Below, in pieces: positions 54,711-62,635 of a stretch of DNA of 64,000 nucleotides. The DNA is taken from NCBI RefSeq assembly GCF_018130765.1, contig NZ_JAFCJZ010000015.1:62001-126000 (forward strand), read 5' to 3'. This DNA comes from Bradyrhizobium iriomotense. Its GTDB lineage: Bacteria; Pseudomonadota; Alphaproteobacteria; Rhizobiales; Xanthobacteraceae. How positions within the stretch are numbered: the stretch's first letter is position 1; each line of letters opens with the position of its first letter. Under the pieces are notes generated by a model. That model was not told the origin of the DNA. It worked only from the letters and a program-made list of their open reading frames with translations, and did not search any database. A program made the position numbers and the translations under genes.

Positions 54711-55123
54711 TGGCGCGTCACGTCATTGCGCCGGTCGATGAGCTTCCGCCGGGCACGCGAAAATTCCTGGAGATCGACGGCCGGCCGATCGCGGTCTTCA
54801 ACATCAAGGGCGAATATTTCGGCCTGATGAACCGCTGCCCGCATCAGGGCGCGGCGCTGTGCGAGGGGCCGCTGATCGGCCTCGCCCAGTCGAGCAATCC
54901 CGGCGAGATCGAATACACGAAGTTAGGTGAGATCATCCGCTGCCCCTGGCACGGCTGGGAATTCGACATCCGCACCGGACAATCCTACTGCGATCCCCGC
55001 CGCTTCCGCGTGAAGGCCTATCCAGCCCATGTCGAGCCGGGCGCAAGCGTGGTGAAGGGGCCGTATGTGGCGGAGACGATTCCCGTGACGGTCGAGAGCG
55101 ATTACGTGGTGGTGGAGCTGTAA
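54710..55123 (+). CDS. Rieske-type ferredoxin
   Basis: A 137-residue soluble protein with one Rieske 2Fe-2S centre. The ligands are Cys43 and His45 in CPHQG, and Cys78 and His81 in CPWHGW. It would carry electrons to an oxygenase in the cytoplasm. No oxygenase gene lies beside it, which is odd. ATG 54710 overlaps the stop of the previous gene. Confidence 0.9.
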   Translation: MARHVIAPVDELPPGTRKFLEIDGRPIAVFNIKGEYFGLMNRCPHQGAALCEGPLIGLAQSSNPGEIEYTKLGEIIRCPWHGWEFDIRTGQSYCDPRRFRVKAYPAHVEPGASVVKGPYVAETIPVTVESDYVVVEL

Positions 55124-55139
55124 GCGGCTCGGGCAGTGC

Positions 55140-55281
55140 GCTCCCTCGCCCCGTTCTTACGGGGAGAGGGTTGGGGTGAGGGGCTTCTCTCCGCGAACGA
55201 GATGGCCGATGGACCTGTACCCCCTCACCCGAATTCGATCTGCGATCGAATTCGACCTCTCCCCGCAGGCGGGGAGAGGTG
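55140..55281. repeat. Extragenic palindrome, family A
   Basis: CTCCCTCGCCCCGTTCTTACGGGG (55141) and CCTCTCCCCGCAGGCGGGGAGAGG (to 55281) with inner GGGTGAGGGGCTTC and CCCCTCACCC arms. An inner ATTCGATCTGCGATCGAAT block is a further palindrome. It lies between convergent genes. Confidence 0.88.
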
Positions 55282-55292
55282 AAGACAGACCC

Positions 55293-56624
55293 TCAATGCC
55301 CCGCAACCGGCTCCGCCGCCGTATCATACGTCGGCACCGCATTGCCGCCGCCGCGGTAGACGATCGAGGCCGCGATGATGCCGAGCAGCGCCGCGAACAT
55401 CAGCCAGGCACCAGGCGCGGCCTTGTTGCCGGTGTAGTCGATCAGCCAGGTCGAGGCGAACGGCGTGAAGGTGCCGAACAGCGCGGCGGCAAGCGCGAAG
55501 GCGAGCGAGAAGCAGGTGGTGCGCACATGCGCCGGCACGATCTCGACGAGGGCGCCGAGCATGGTGCCGCTGTACATGCCGAAATAGAACGAGAACATCA
55601 TCTCCACGGCGAGCAGCTTGCCGAAGGTCGGCGCGGCCACCAGCCAGGACAGCGCCGGATAGGCGGTCACGAGCGCAAGGCCGGCGATCCCGATCAGCAC
55701 CGGCTTGCGGCCGATGCGGTCGGACAGCGCGCCGCCGACCGGATTCCAGATGAAGTTGGTGACCGCCACCAGCAGCGTCACCAGCAGCGCGTCATGCGTC
55801 GATAGCTTCAGCACCGTCTTGCCGAAGGTCGGCGTGTAGACGGTGACGAAGTAGAACGTCGTCGTGGTCAGGATCGCGATCATCATGCCGAGCAGCACGA
55901 TGCGCCAGTTGGCGAGCGCGGAGGCGAACACCTCGCTGGCCGTCGGGTGCTTCTTCATCGCGAGGAACGCCGGCGTCTCCTCCAGCGTCCGCCGCAGGAC
56001 AAAGATCAGCGGAATGATCAGGCAGCCGACGAAGAACGGAATGCGCCAGCCCCAGGCGGCCACAGTGTCGGCCGGCATCACCTCGGACAGGAGGTAGCCG
56101 AGGATCGACGCCACGAAGATCGCGACCTGCTGGCTCGATGACTGGAACGAGGTGTAGAAGCCGCGGTTGCCGGGCGTTGCGATTTCCGCGAGATACACCG
56201 ACACGCCGCCGAGTTCGACACCGGCGGAGAAGCCCTGCAGCAGGCGGCCGATCAGCACGATGACCGGCGCCGCGATGCCGATGGTCGCGTAGCTCGGGCA
56301 GAACGCGATGACGACGGTGCCGAACGCCATGATGCCGAGCGTGACGATCAGGCCCTGGCGGCGGCCGATGCGGTCGATATAGGCGCCGAGCACGATGGCG
56401 CCGACGGGCCGCATCAACGCGCCGAGCCAGAACACGCCAAAGGTGTTGAGCAACGAGGCGGTCTCGTTGGTCGAGGGGAAGAACGCCTTGCCGATCGCGG
56501 CGGCGTAGAAGCCGAACAGGAAGAAATCGAACTGCTCGAGGAAATTGCCGCTGGTTGCGCGCAGGATCGCGCCGATGCGCGACTTGATCTCGGGCGGATT
56601 GGTTGAGGCGGCTGGTCCAGCCAT
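55293..56624 (-). CDS. MFS transporter, metabolite:H+ symporter type
   Basis: A 443-residue protein with about 12 hydrophobic segments. GNFLEQFDFFLFGFYA, the DRIGRR loop and LLQGFSAGVELGGVSVYLAE are typical of the MHS group, which includes citrate/tricarballylate and shikimate carriers. It probably takes up an organic acid with protons. It converges with the Rieske/amidohydrolase operon, which may use the compound; this is an inference. Confidence 0.9.
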   Translation of the reverse strand: MAGPAASTNPPEIKSRIGAILRATSGNFLEQFDFFLFGFYAAAIGKAFFPSTNETASLLNTFGVFWLGALMRPVGAIVLGAYIDRIGRRQGLIVTLGIMAFGTVVIAFCPSYATIGIAAPVIVLIGRLLQGFSAGVELGGVSVYLAEIATPGNRGFYTSFQSSSQQVAIFVASILGYLLSEVMPADTVAAWGWRIPFFVGCLIIPLIFVLRRTLEETPAFLAMKKHPTASEVFASALANWRIVLLGMMIAILTTTTFYFVTVYTPTFGKTVLKLSTHDALLVTLLVAVTNFIWNPVGGALSDRIGRKPVLIGIAGLALVTAYPALSWLVAAPTFGKLLAVEMMFSFYFGMYSGTMLGALVEIVPAHVRTTCFSLAFALAAALFGTFTPFASTWLIDYTGNKAAPGAWLMFAALLGIIAASIVYRGGGNAVPTYDTAAEPVAGH

Positions 56625-56769
56625 GACGTTGCTCCCCTTGGAAAGACGTGGCCGGACCGGAACTCATTTCACGGCAAGGCAACAGATTGAAGCTGCGACA
56701 ATCTGTCATACCCCTTCCCGCGCGAGGGCTGGGGAGTCAACCGGTTTTCCGGAGGAAGCTGATGATTTT

Positions 56770-57663
56770 TCAGGCTTTATTTTGCGTTGCAGCGAGGATC
56801 CATTGGCGGAACGCGGTGAGCTTCGGCGCCTCTCGACGGCCGTCGGGGGAGACCAGATAAAACCCCGCATCCGCCGGCAGCGCGATCTTGAACGGGACCA
56901 CCAGCCGGCCCTTGGCGATGTCGTCCTGGACGTAGGAGGTCCGTCCCATCGCCACGCCCATGCCGTCGATCGCCGCCTGCACCGTCATCAAGGTCATATC
57001 GAAGGTGATGCCGGGCTGCCGGGAGATGCCGGCCGAAAGGCCCGCCGCGGTCAACCAGAGCCGCCAGTCGTCACTAACGTTGGTGTGCAGCAGCACGTGG
57101 TCCTTCAAATCCTCCGGACGACGTAGCGGCTTGTCGCCGCGCAGCAGCGAGGGGCTGCACACTGGGAACAACTCGTCCGCCATCAGCCAGTCGGCGCGCA
57201 GGCCCGGCCATTGGCCGCGGCCGTAGCGGATCGCGACATCGACATTGTCGCGCTGGAAGTCGACGAGGCTGGTCGAGGTGGTGATGCGGACGTCGATGCC
57301 GGGATGGCTCTCCTGGAAATCGGTCAGGCGCGGCAGCAGCCACTTTGCGGCAAGCGAGGCGATTGTCGAGACCGTCAGCACCTTGTCGTCGTCCTTGCGC
57401 AGCAGGCGGTCGGTGGCAAGGCGCAGGTCGTTGAAGGCGGCGCGCACGCCCGGGAGATAGTCTCGCGCCTCCGGCGTCAGCGCCAGCGCACGGTTCTGCC
57501 GGATGAACAGGCGGATGCCGAGCTCCTCCTCCAGTCTGCGGATCTGATGGCTGATCGCGGTCTGGGTCACGTTCAGCTCGCTGGCCGCCAGCGTGAAGCT
57601 GAGATGGCGCGCGGCGGCCTCGAACGCCCGCAATCCGTTCAGGGAGGGCAATCTGGCAGTCAT
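56770..57663 (-). CDS. LysR-type regulator (GcvA-like)
   Basis: A 297-residue LysR regulator. The helix-turn-helix (SFTLAASELNVTQTAISHQI) spans residues ~21-40. The effector domain includes DVAIRYGRGQWPGL and GVAMGRTSYV. GcvA-subgroup markers such as FIRQNRALALTPE are present. It lies upstream of, and divergent from, a DUF1127 gene, with a 110-base gap that may hold its operator. The MFS gene lies downstream on the same strand, 145 bases away. Confidence 0.92.
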   Translation of the reverse strand: MTARLPSLNGLRAFEAAARHLSFTLAASELNVTQTAISHQIRRLEEELGIRLFIRQNRALALTPEARDYLPGVRAAFNDLRLATDRLLRKDDDKVLTVSTIASLAAKWLLPRLTDFQESHPGIDVRITTSTSLVDFQRDNVDVAIRYGRGQWPGLRADWLMADELFPVCSPSLLRGDKPLRRPEDLKDHVLLHTNVSDDWRLWLTAAGLSAGISRQPGITFDMTLMTVQAAIDGMGVAMGRTSYVQDDIAKGRLVVPFKIALPADAGFYLVSPDGRREAPKLTAFRQWILAATQNKA

Positions 57664-57773
57664 TTGGCAGCAGGATACATGACGCTATTTCATGCGAAAG
57701 GGTACAAATTGTCGTTTGTCGCAGCGCGTCAGGAGGCTGATATTAGCGGCCAACTTAGCTCCAGGAGCTGAAA

Positions 57774-57977
57774 ATGTCTACGTTGACCCAGAATTCGATG
57801 ACAAATCTTCATGCGCCGAGCCTGATCCACCAGATCGGCGAGACCCTCCACGTCTGGCACGAGCGCTATCGCACCCGGCGCGAGCTCGCCAACTGGACGG
57901 CCCGCGACCTCCACGACGTCGGCCTGTCTTGGAGCGACATTGCCTTTGAGGCCGACAAACCCTTCTGGCGGGCCTGA
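57774..57977 (+). CDS. DUF1127 protein
   Basis: A 67-residue protein. The DUF1127 motif RYRTRRELANWTARDLHDVGLSWSDI occupies residues ~31-56, with the aromatic and basic positions conserved. Some alphaproteobacterial DUF1127 proteins bind RNA or respond to stress; this one is not characterised. It is followed at 70 bases by an acetyltransferase gene. Confidence 0.85.
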   Translation: MSTLTQNSMTNLHAPSLIHQIGETLHVWHERYRTRRELANWTARDLHDVGLSWSDIAFEADKPFWRA

Positions 57978-58046
57978 TTGGCCGCCAGGCCGGCGCCGCC
58001 TGATGACAGGGGCGCCGGCGGTCCCTTTTCGTGAAGGGCATGCGTC

Positions 58047-58670
58047 ATGAGCATTCTCCGCCTCGAAGACTTCAAGCAATATTCGGACACGCTGCGCACC
58101 CGGCAGGGTGAGCCGCTCAACGTTCGCTTCGTCGAGCCGCGCGACACCGAGGAGCTCCAGCATTATTTCCGCTCGCTCTCGACCCGCTCCCGCTACAACC
58201 GTTTCTTCGGCGCGATCAGCGAATTGCCAAGGGGCCTGCTGCACGATTTCCTCGAGGTCGGCGAGCGTGAACGTTTCACTGTCGTCGCGACCATGATGGT
58301 CGATGGCTTCGAGACCATCGTCGCCGAGGCGCGCTATGCGTTACATGCCGAGACTTCCACGCTTGAATTCGGCCTGTCGGTTGATGACCGCTGGCACGGC
58401 CACGGCATCGCCACTGCGCTGATGAAGAACCTCGAATGCCGCGCGGCCGCGCTGGGCGCTGAGCACATGTTCGGCGACACGCTGCGCTCAAACGAGGCCA
58501 TGGTGTCGCTGGCGCGCAAATCCGGCTTCGCCTTCGTCAATCATCCTGACGACTTGAAGCTGGTGCGCTTCGACAAGGAGATCAGTGTCGCGCCGAAAGA
58601 CATTCCCTGTGCGAGCTGGCGCCTCGCCGCCCTTTCCCGTCAGGCCGACAGCCCCTCAGCCTCGGCCTGA
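58047..58670 (+). CDS. GNAT-family acetyltransferase
   Basis: A 207-residue N-acetyltransferase. Strand and motif features include LNVRFVEPRDTEELQHYF at the N-terminus, and the acetyl-CoA loop DDRWHGHGIATALM (motif A), then ALGAEHMFGDTLRSNEAM. Acceptor unknown. It is followed by a clear terminator. It may be co-transcribed with the DUF1127 gene. Confidence 0.85.
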   Translation: MSILRLEDFKQYSDTLRTRQGEPLNVRFVEPRDTEELQHYFRSLSTRSRYNRFFGAISELPRGLLHDFLEVGERERFTVVATMMVDGFETIVAEARYALHAETSTLEFGLSVDDRWHGHGIATALMKNLECRAAALGAEHMFGDTLRSNEAMVSLARKSGFAFVNHPDDLKLVRFDKEISVAPKDIPCASWRLAALSRQADSPSASA

Positions 58671-58682
58671 CACCACTCAGAA

Positions 58683-58716
58683 CCCGGCCTGGCGAAGCCA
58701 GAGCCGGGCTTTTTTT
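58683..58716 (+). terminator. Strong intrinsic terminator after the GNAT gene
   Basis: CCCGGCCTGGC (58683-58693), loop GAA, GCCAG and GCCGGG (58697-58708, with one bulged A), then seven T from 58710. Stem of 11 bp with a T-run. It stops rightward transcription before the leftward SDR gene. Confidence 0.92.
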
Positions 58717-58724
58717 GCCTTCAC

Positions 58725-59561
58725 TCAAGCGTCGTCGGTGAAGTCGGTGGAGATTGCGACCGATCGCCACCCCGCGAGCTCGCGCGCGACGAGGATGTTT
58801 TTCGCCTCGATCCGCTCCACGGTGTCGCTGCCGAGCGGCAGGCGCAGCGGCGGGTTTTTCGCATCGACCAGCTTCAGGAAGGCCTGCGCCAGCTTGCGCG
58901 GATCGCCGCGCTGGCCGCCATTGACGTCGGCCGCATGCGCGCGGGTCTTGCCGACGCTGTCACGGTAGTCCTCGATCTGCACGGCGGTGCGCGACAGTGA
59001 GGTCTCGTCGAGGAAGTCAGTGCGGAAGAAGCCCGGCTCGACCACGGTGACCTTGATGCCGAGCGGCGCGACTTCGCCGGCCAGCGCCTCGCTGATTCCC
59101 TCGACCGCGAATTTGGTCGCGCCATAGACGCCCCAGCCGGGAAAACCTGCGTAACCGCCGACAGACGAGATGTTGATGACGTGGCCGGAACGCTGGCGCC
59201 GCATATGCGGCAGCACCGCGCGGGTGACACTGAGCAGGCCAAACACGTTCGTGCCGAACAGCTTTTGCGTTTCCGCATCGCTGGCTTCCTCGATCGCGCC
59301 CAGCAGGCCGTAGCCGGCATTGTTGACGAGGATGTCGATGCGCCCGAACTTTTTCACGGCCGCGCCTGCGGCCTCGTGTGCTTCCGCCTCGCTGGTGACG
59401 TCGAGCCGGGTGGCCAGCAGTCGCTCATGCGTGCCGAGCCGCGCGGTGACGGTCGATGGATCGCGGGCGGTCGCGACCACGGCGTCGCCGGCCTTCAAGG
59501 CGGCTTCCGCGATCAAAGCACCAAATCCGCGGGACGCTCCCGTGATGAACCAGACACGCAT
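58725..59561 (-). CDS. SDR-family oxidoreductase
   Basis: A 278-residue short-chain dehydrogenase. The NAD(P)-binding motif TGASRGFG is at residues ~7-14, NNAGYG near 81, catalytic Ser in NISSVGG and Tyr/Lys in YGATKFAVEG. It has a C-terminal extension as in the retinol-dehydrogenase-like group. It is divergent from the LysR gene at 59683, with a dyad between them, so that LysR likely controls it. Substrate unknown. Confidence 0.9.
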   Translation of the reverse strand: MRVWFITGASRGFGALIAEAALKAGDAVVATARDPSTVTARLGTHERLLATRLDVTSEAEAHEAAGAAVKKFGRIDILVNNAGYGLLGAIEEASDAETQKLFGTNVFGLLSVTRAVLPHMRRQRSGHVINISSVGGYAGFPGWGVYGATKFAVEGISEALAGEVAPLGIKVTVVEPGFFRTDFLDETSLSRTAVQIEDYRDSVGKTRAHAADVNGGQRGDPRKLAQAFLKLVDAKNPPLRLPLGSDTVERIEAKNILVARELAGWRSVAISTDFTDDA

Positions 59562-59630
59562 GATGTTGCCCTTTCCATTTGCGCCCCGGCGATGTGCCGA
59601 AGCCGATGGGCAAGGTGTAGCTTCTCGCCA

Positions 59631-59649
59631 TAGCTGAGATAATCTGCTA
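59631..59649. promoter_or_regulatory. Candidate LysR operator
   Basis: TAGCTGAGATAATCTGCTA at 59631-59649 is a dyad with six of nine pairs matching (TAGC-GA...TC-GCTA), close to the T-N11-A layout of LysR sites. It lies midway between the divergent SDR (59561) and LysR (59683) genes. Confidence 0.55.
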
Positions 59650-59682
59650 TATAGTCTGTAAGCTAGTGAGCATAATTCATCA

Positions 59683-60573
59683 ATGCGGATCGATCCGTCC
59701 GACCTTGCGACCTTCCTTGCCATCGCCCGCCACCGCAGTTTTCGCGCGGCGGCGACCGAGCTTGGCGTCACGCCGTCCGCGCTATCGCACGCTTTGCGCA
59801 ATGTCGAGGAGCGGCTGGGCCTGCGGCTCGTCAACCGCACCACCCGCAGCGTCGCGCTCACGGAAGCGGGCGAGCGACTGTTCGCCCGCATCACGCCGGC
59901 CTTTCGCGACATCGACGATGCGCTCGAGGACCTCAACAATTTCCGCGGCAAGCCCGCCGGCACGCTGCGCTTCACCGCCGCGCGCCAGTCCGCCCAACTG
60001 GTGCTGTTGCCGATCGTGACGCGCTTCCTGAAGGAGTTCCCCGACGTCAGAGTCGAGATCGTCATCAACGATTCCCTGATCGACATGGTCGCGGCCGGCT
60101 TCGATGCCGGCGTCCGCTTTGGTGAAACCATTGCCGCCGACATGATCGCCGTGCCGATCGGCCCGCGGCACCGTTTTGCCGTGATCGGCGCGCCCGCCTT
60201 TTTCAAATCCCATAAGGCGCCGAATACACCGCACGACCTGAAGGGCCTGCCCTGCATCCGCTATCGCTTCACGTCAGGCGCGCTCTATCACTGGGAGTTC
60301 GAGCGCGGCGGCATCGAGCTCGCCATCGATGTCACGGGGCCGCTGACCATGAACGACCAGGATTTGATGGTCGATGCCGCGCTCGACGGCGTCGGCCTTG
60401 CTTACGTCTTCGAGCAGCAGGTCGAGGCGCTGCTCGCCAAACGAAAGCTAGTGCGCGTGCTCACCGACTGGTGCCCGGCCTATCCCGGCTTCTTCCTGTA
60501 CTACCCAAGCCGGCGGCAGTTGCCGGCGGCGCTGCGCGCGTTCGTGGATTTTGCGCGGGCGCCAGCGAAGTAG
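59683..60573 (+). CDS. LysR-type regulator
   Basis: A 296-residue LysR regulator. The helix-turn-helix is SFRAAATELGVTPSALSHAL (residues ~20-39), followed by LRLVNRTTRSVALTEAG. The effector domain has DAGVRFGETIAADMIAVPIG. It is divergent from an SDR oxidoreductase, a common arrangement for regulator and target. ATG 59683 gives the usual spacing for the domain. Confidence 0.93.
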   Translation: MRIDPSDLATFLAIARHRSFRAAATELGVTPSALSHALRNVEERLGLRLVNRTTRSVALTEAGERLFARITPAFRDIDDALEDLNNFRGKPAGTLRFTAARQSAQLVLLPIVTRFLKEFPDVRVEIVINDSLIDMVAAGFDAGVRFGETIAADMIAVPIGPRHRFAVIGAPAFFKSHKAPNTPHDLKGLPCIRYRFTSGALYHWEFERGGIELAIDVTGPLTMNDQDLMVDAALDGVGLAYVFEQQVEALLAKRKLVRVLTDWCPAYPGFFLYYPSRRQLPAALRAFVDFARAPAK

Positions 60574-60590
60574 CTGCACTCTCTCTCCGA

Positions 60591-60717
60591 GTCGTCCTGG
60601 CGAAAGCCAGGACCCATTACCACAGGGCGTGGTTTGACGAAGACACGGAGTTCGGTACGGCGATCGAGACCCACCGAGAGATCACGCGGTATGGGTCCTG
60701 GCTTTCGCCAGGACGAC
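60591..60717. repeat. Extragenic palindrome, family C
   Basis: GTCGTCCTGGCGAAAGCCAG (60591) and CTGGCTTTCGCCAGGACGAC (to 60717) with GACCCATTACC and GGTATGGGTC inner arms. It fills the gap between the LysR gene and a converging enoyl-CoA hydratase gene. Confidence 0.9.
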
Positions 60718-60745
60718 ACCGAGTGTGTGGCACCCGCCGGGATGC

Positions 60746-61576
60746 CTATTTCCCCGTGAACACCGCCTTCCGCTTTTCGATAAACGCCTGCACCGCTTCC
60801 TTGTGATCGGCGGTCGTGGTGAGGCGGACCAGTCGCTCGGCTTCGTGATCCCTGGCGGTTTCGAAGTCGAACAGCAGGGCCTCGTCGAGATTGTCCTTCA
60901 TGTAGCGCAGCGCGAGGCGCGGGCCTTCGGCCAGCGATCTTGCCAGCGCGAACGCCTCAGTCTGCAATTTGTCGTCGGGCACGACGCGGTTGACGAGGCC
61001 GATCGCTTCGCAGCGCGCGGCGTCGACGCGATCGCCGGTGAACATCAGTTCGCGCGCCCGCGCGGTGCCAATGATGCGGGTCAGCAGCCAGGCGATGCCG
61101 TAGTCGCCGCTGAGCGCGATGCGGGCATAGCCGGTGGCGACGAAGGCCGATTGCGCGGCGATGCGGATGTCGCAGGCCATGGCGATGGCAAGCCCGGCGC
61201 CAACCGCGGGGCCGGGGAGTGCGGCGATGGTCGGCTTGCGCACCGATACCAGCGCGCCGGTGAGCAGCCGCTGCCGCTCCTGCAGATCGGCGATGCGATC
61301 GTCCAGTGACATCTCCAGCTTTTTGGGATCGCGATGCGCGCCCATGCCCTTGACGTTGCCGCCGGCGCAGAACGCTTCGCCCGCGCCGGTGAGCAGCAGC
61401 GCGCCGACGTTCGGATCCTCGGCGCAGGTCCGGATCATGGTGCGCAGCGCCGGCGTCAGCGCATCCGACAGCGAATTGCGCGCCTCCGGCCGGTTCAGCG
61501 TGATGACAGCGACGCGGTCGCGGATGGTGCAGAGGAGCTCGCTGGTGCCGGTGTCGATGGTGGTTTCCGTGGTCAT
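60746..61576 (-). CDS. Enoyl-CoA hydratase/isomerase-family protein
   Basis: A 276-residue crotonase-fold protein. LNRPEARNSLSDAL and the oxyanion-hole region GEAFCAGGNVKGMG, then PGPAVGAGLAIAMACDIRIA, are typical. The second catalytic acid position lies near YGIAWLLTRIIG. ATG 61576 follows AGGGGAGG. It fits beta-oxidation together with the flanking SDR and acyl-CoA dehydrogenase. Confidence 0.9.
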   Translation of the reverse strand: MTTETTIDTGTSELLCTIRDRVAVITLNRPEARNSLSDALTPALRTMIRTCAEDPNVGALLLTGAGEAFCAGGNVKGMGAHRDPKKLEMSLDDRIADLQERQRLLTGALVSVRKPTIAALPGPAVGAGLAIAMACDIRIAAQSAFVATGYARIALSGDYGIAWLLTRIIGTARARELMFTGDRVDAARCEAIGLVNRVVPDDKLQTEAFALARSLAEGPRLALRYMKDNLDEALLFDFETARDHEAERLVRLTTTADHKEAVQAFIEKRKAVFTGK

Positions 61577-61598
61577 GTCGCCTCCCCTTGCTATTACT

Positions 61599-61699
61599 GT
61601 CATTCCGGGATGGTCCGAAGGACCAGACCCGGAATCTCGAGATTCTCAGGTGCGCAATTGCGCACCGTAGTTCGATGCTTCGCATCGCCCCGGAATGAC
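61599..61699. repeat. Extragenic palindrome, family C type
   Basis: GTCATTCCGG (61599) and CCGGAATGAC (to 61699) flank small hairpins GGTCCGAAGGACC, TCTCGAGA, GGTGCGCAATTGCGCACC and CGATGCTTCGCATCG. It lies between the enoyl-CoA hydratase and the SDR gene, both leftward. Confidence 0.85.
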
Positions 61700-61703
61700 G
61701 ACT

Positions 61704-62405
61704 TCAAAACTTCTCCACCCAGGGCCGCAGCTCCAGCTCCCAGCTCCAGGCGCTACGCGGCTGCTGCAACACGTTCCAATAGCTCGCTGCGATGGCGTCG
61801 GGGTCGAGCATCGAGTCCGGCTTGTCCGGGGCTTCCGTGCGCGCCGCGCTGCGAATGCCGCCGTCGATGACGAAATGCGCGACATGGATACCTTGCGGCG
61901 ACAATTCGCGCGCCAGGCTCTGCGCCAGCCCTCGCAGCGCGAACTTGCCCATCGCGAAGGAGGCCGACTGCGCATAGCCCTTGACGCTGGCGGAAGCGCC
62001 GGTGAACAGGATCGCGCCGTGCTGGTTCGGCAGCATGCGCTTGGCCGCCTGCTGCGCCACCAGGAAGCCGCCATAGGCGCTGACCGCGATCGCCTGTGCG
62101 ACGTCGGCCGGGATCAGATCCACGAACGGCCCGCGCGTGCGGCCGCTGGCATTGTAGACCACGAGATCAGGCGTGCCGATCTCGCGCTCGACCAGGCCGA
62201 ACAGCCGCTCGACTTCGTCAGGCTCGGTGGCGTTGCAGGCATAGGCTTTTGCACCGGTCTCACTGCAGAGTGCGCCTAGCTTTTCGATTTTTCGCGCGGC
62301 TAGTGCGACGCGGATGCCTTGCGCGGACAGCCGCCGGGCCAGCGAGGCGCTGAGGCCTTCACCGGCACCAACAATGAGCGCGATCTTGTATTTCGGGTGT
62401 TCCAT
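61704..62405 (-). CDS. SDR-family oxidoreductase (233 residues)
   Basis: A short-chain dehydrogenase-like protein with GAGEGLSASLARRL near residues 12-25. NAS replaces the usual NNAG in VVYNASGRTRG. The active-site Tyr of the YxxxK motif is replaced: the segment FTGASASVKGYAQSASFAMGKFALRGL has Ser-Phe-Ala-Met-Gly-Lys, with the Lys kept. Catalysis may therefore be altered. Start ATG 62405; an extension to 62477 is possible but unlikely. Confidence 0.82.
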   Translation of the reverse strand: MEHPKYKIALIVGAGEGLSASLARRLSAQGIRVALAARKIEKLGALCSETGAKAYACNATEPDEVERLFGLVEREIGTPDLVVYNASGRTRGPFVDLIPADVAQAIAVSAYGGFLVAQQAAKRMLPNQHGAILFTGASASVKGYAQSASFAMGKFALRGLAQSLARELSPQGIHVAHFVIDGGIRSAARTEAPDKPDSMLDPDAIAASYWNVLQQPRSAWSWELELRPWVEKF

Positions 62406-62635
62406 GACGTGATCTCTCAGGACGGGAAGCCGCTGATCTATGCATCCGCCGCGCGGACAACCAGCCGGGTCGATCACAATTCCGCAGAGCGAATTGCTCC
62501 TTCACGGCGATCATGCCTCCCTGACAATTTGCGGCTTTATCGCGCTTCCTGGCTGGAGCATGATCGACATCATCCAAAGCGGCAAGCGCCAAAACAGCGC
62601 AAAATGTCCGTAAGGCGGAAACGAAGAGGACGATC

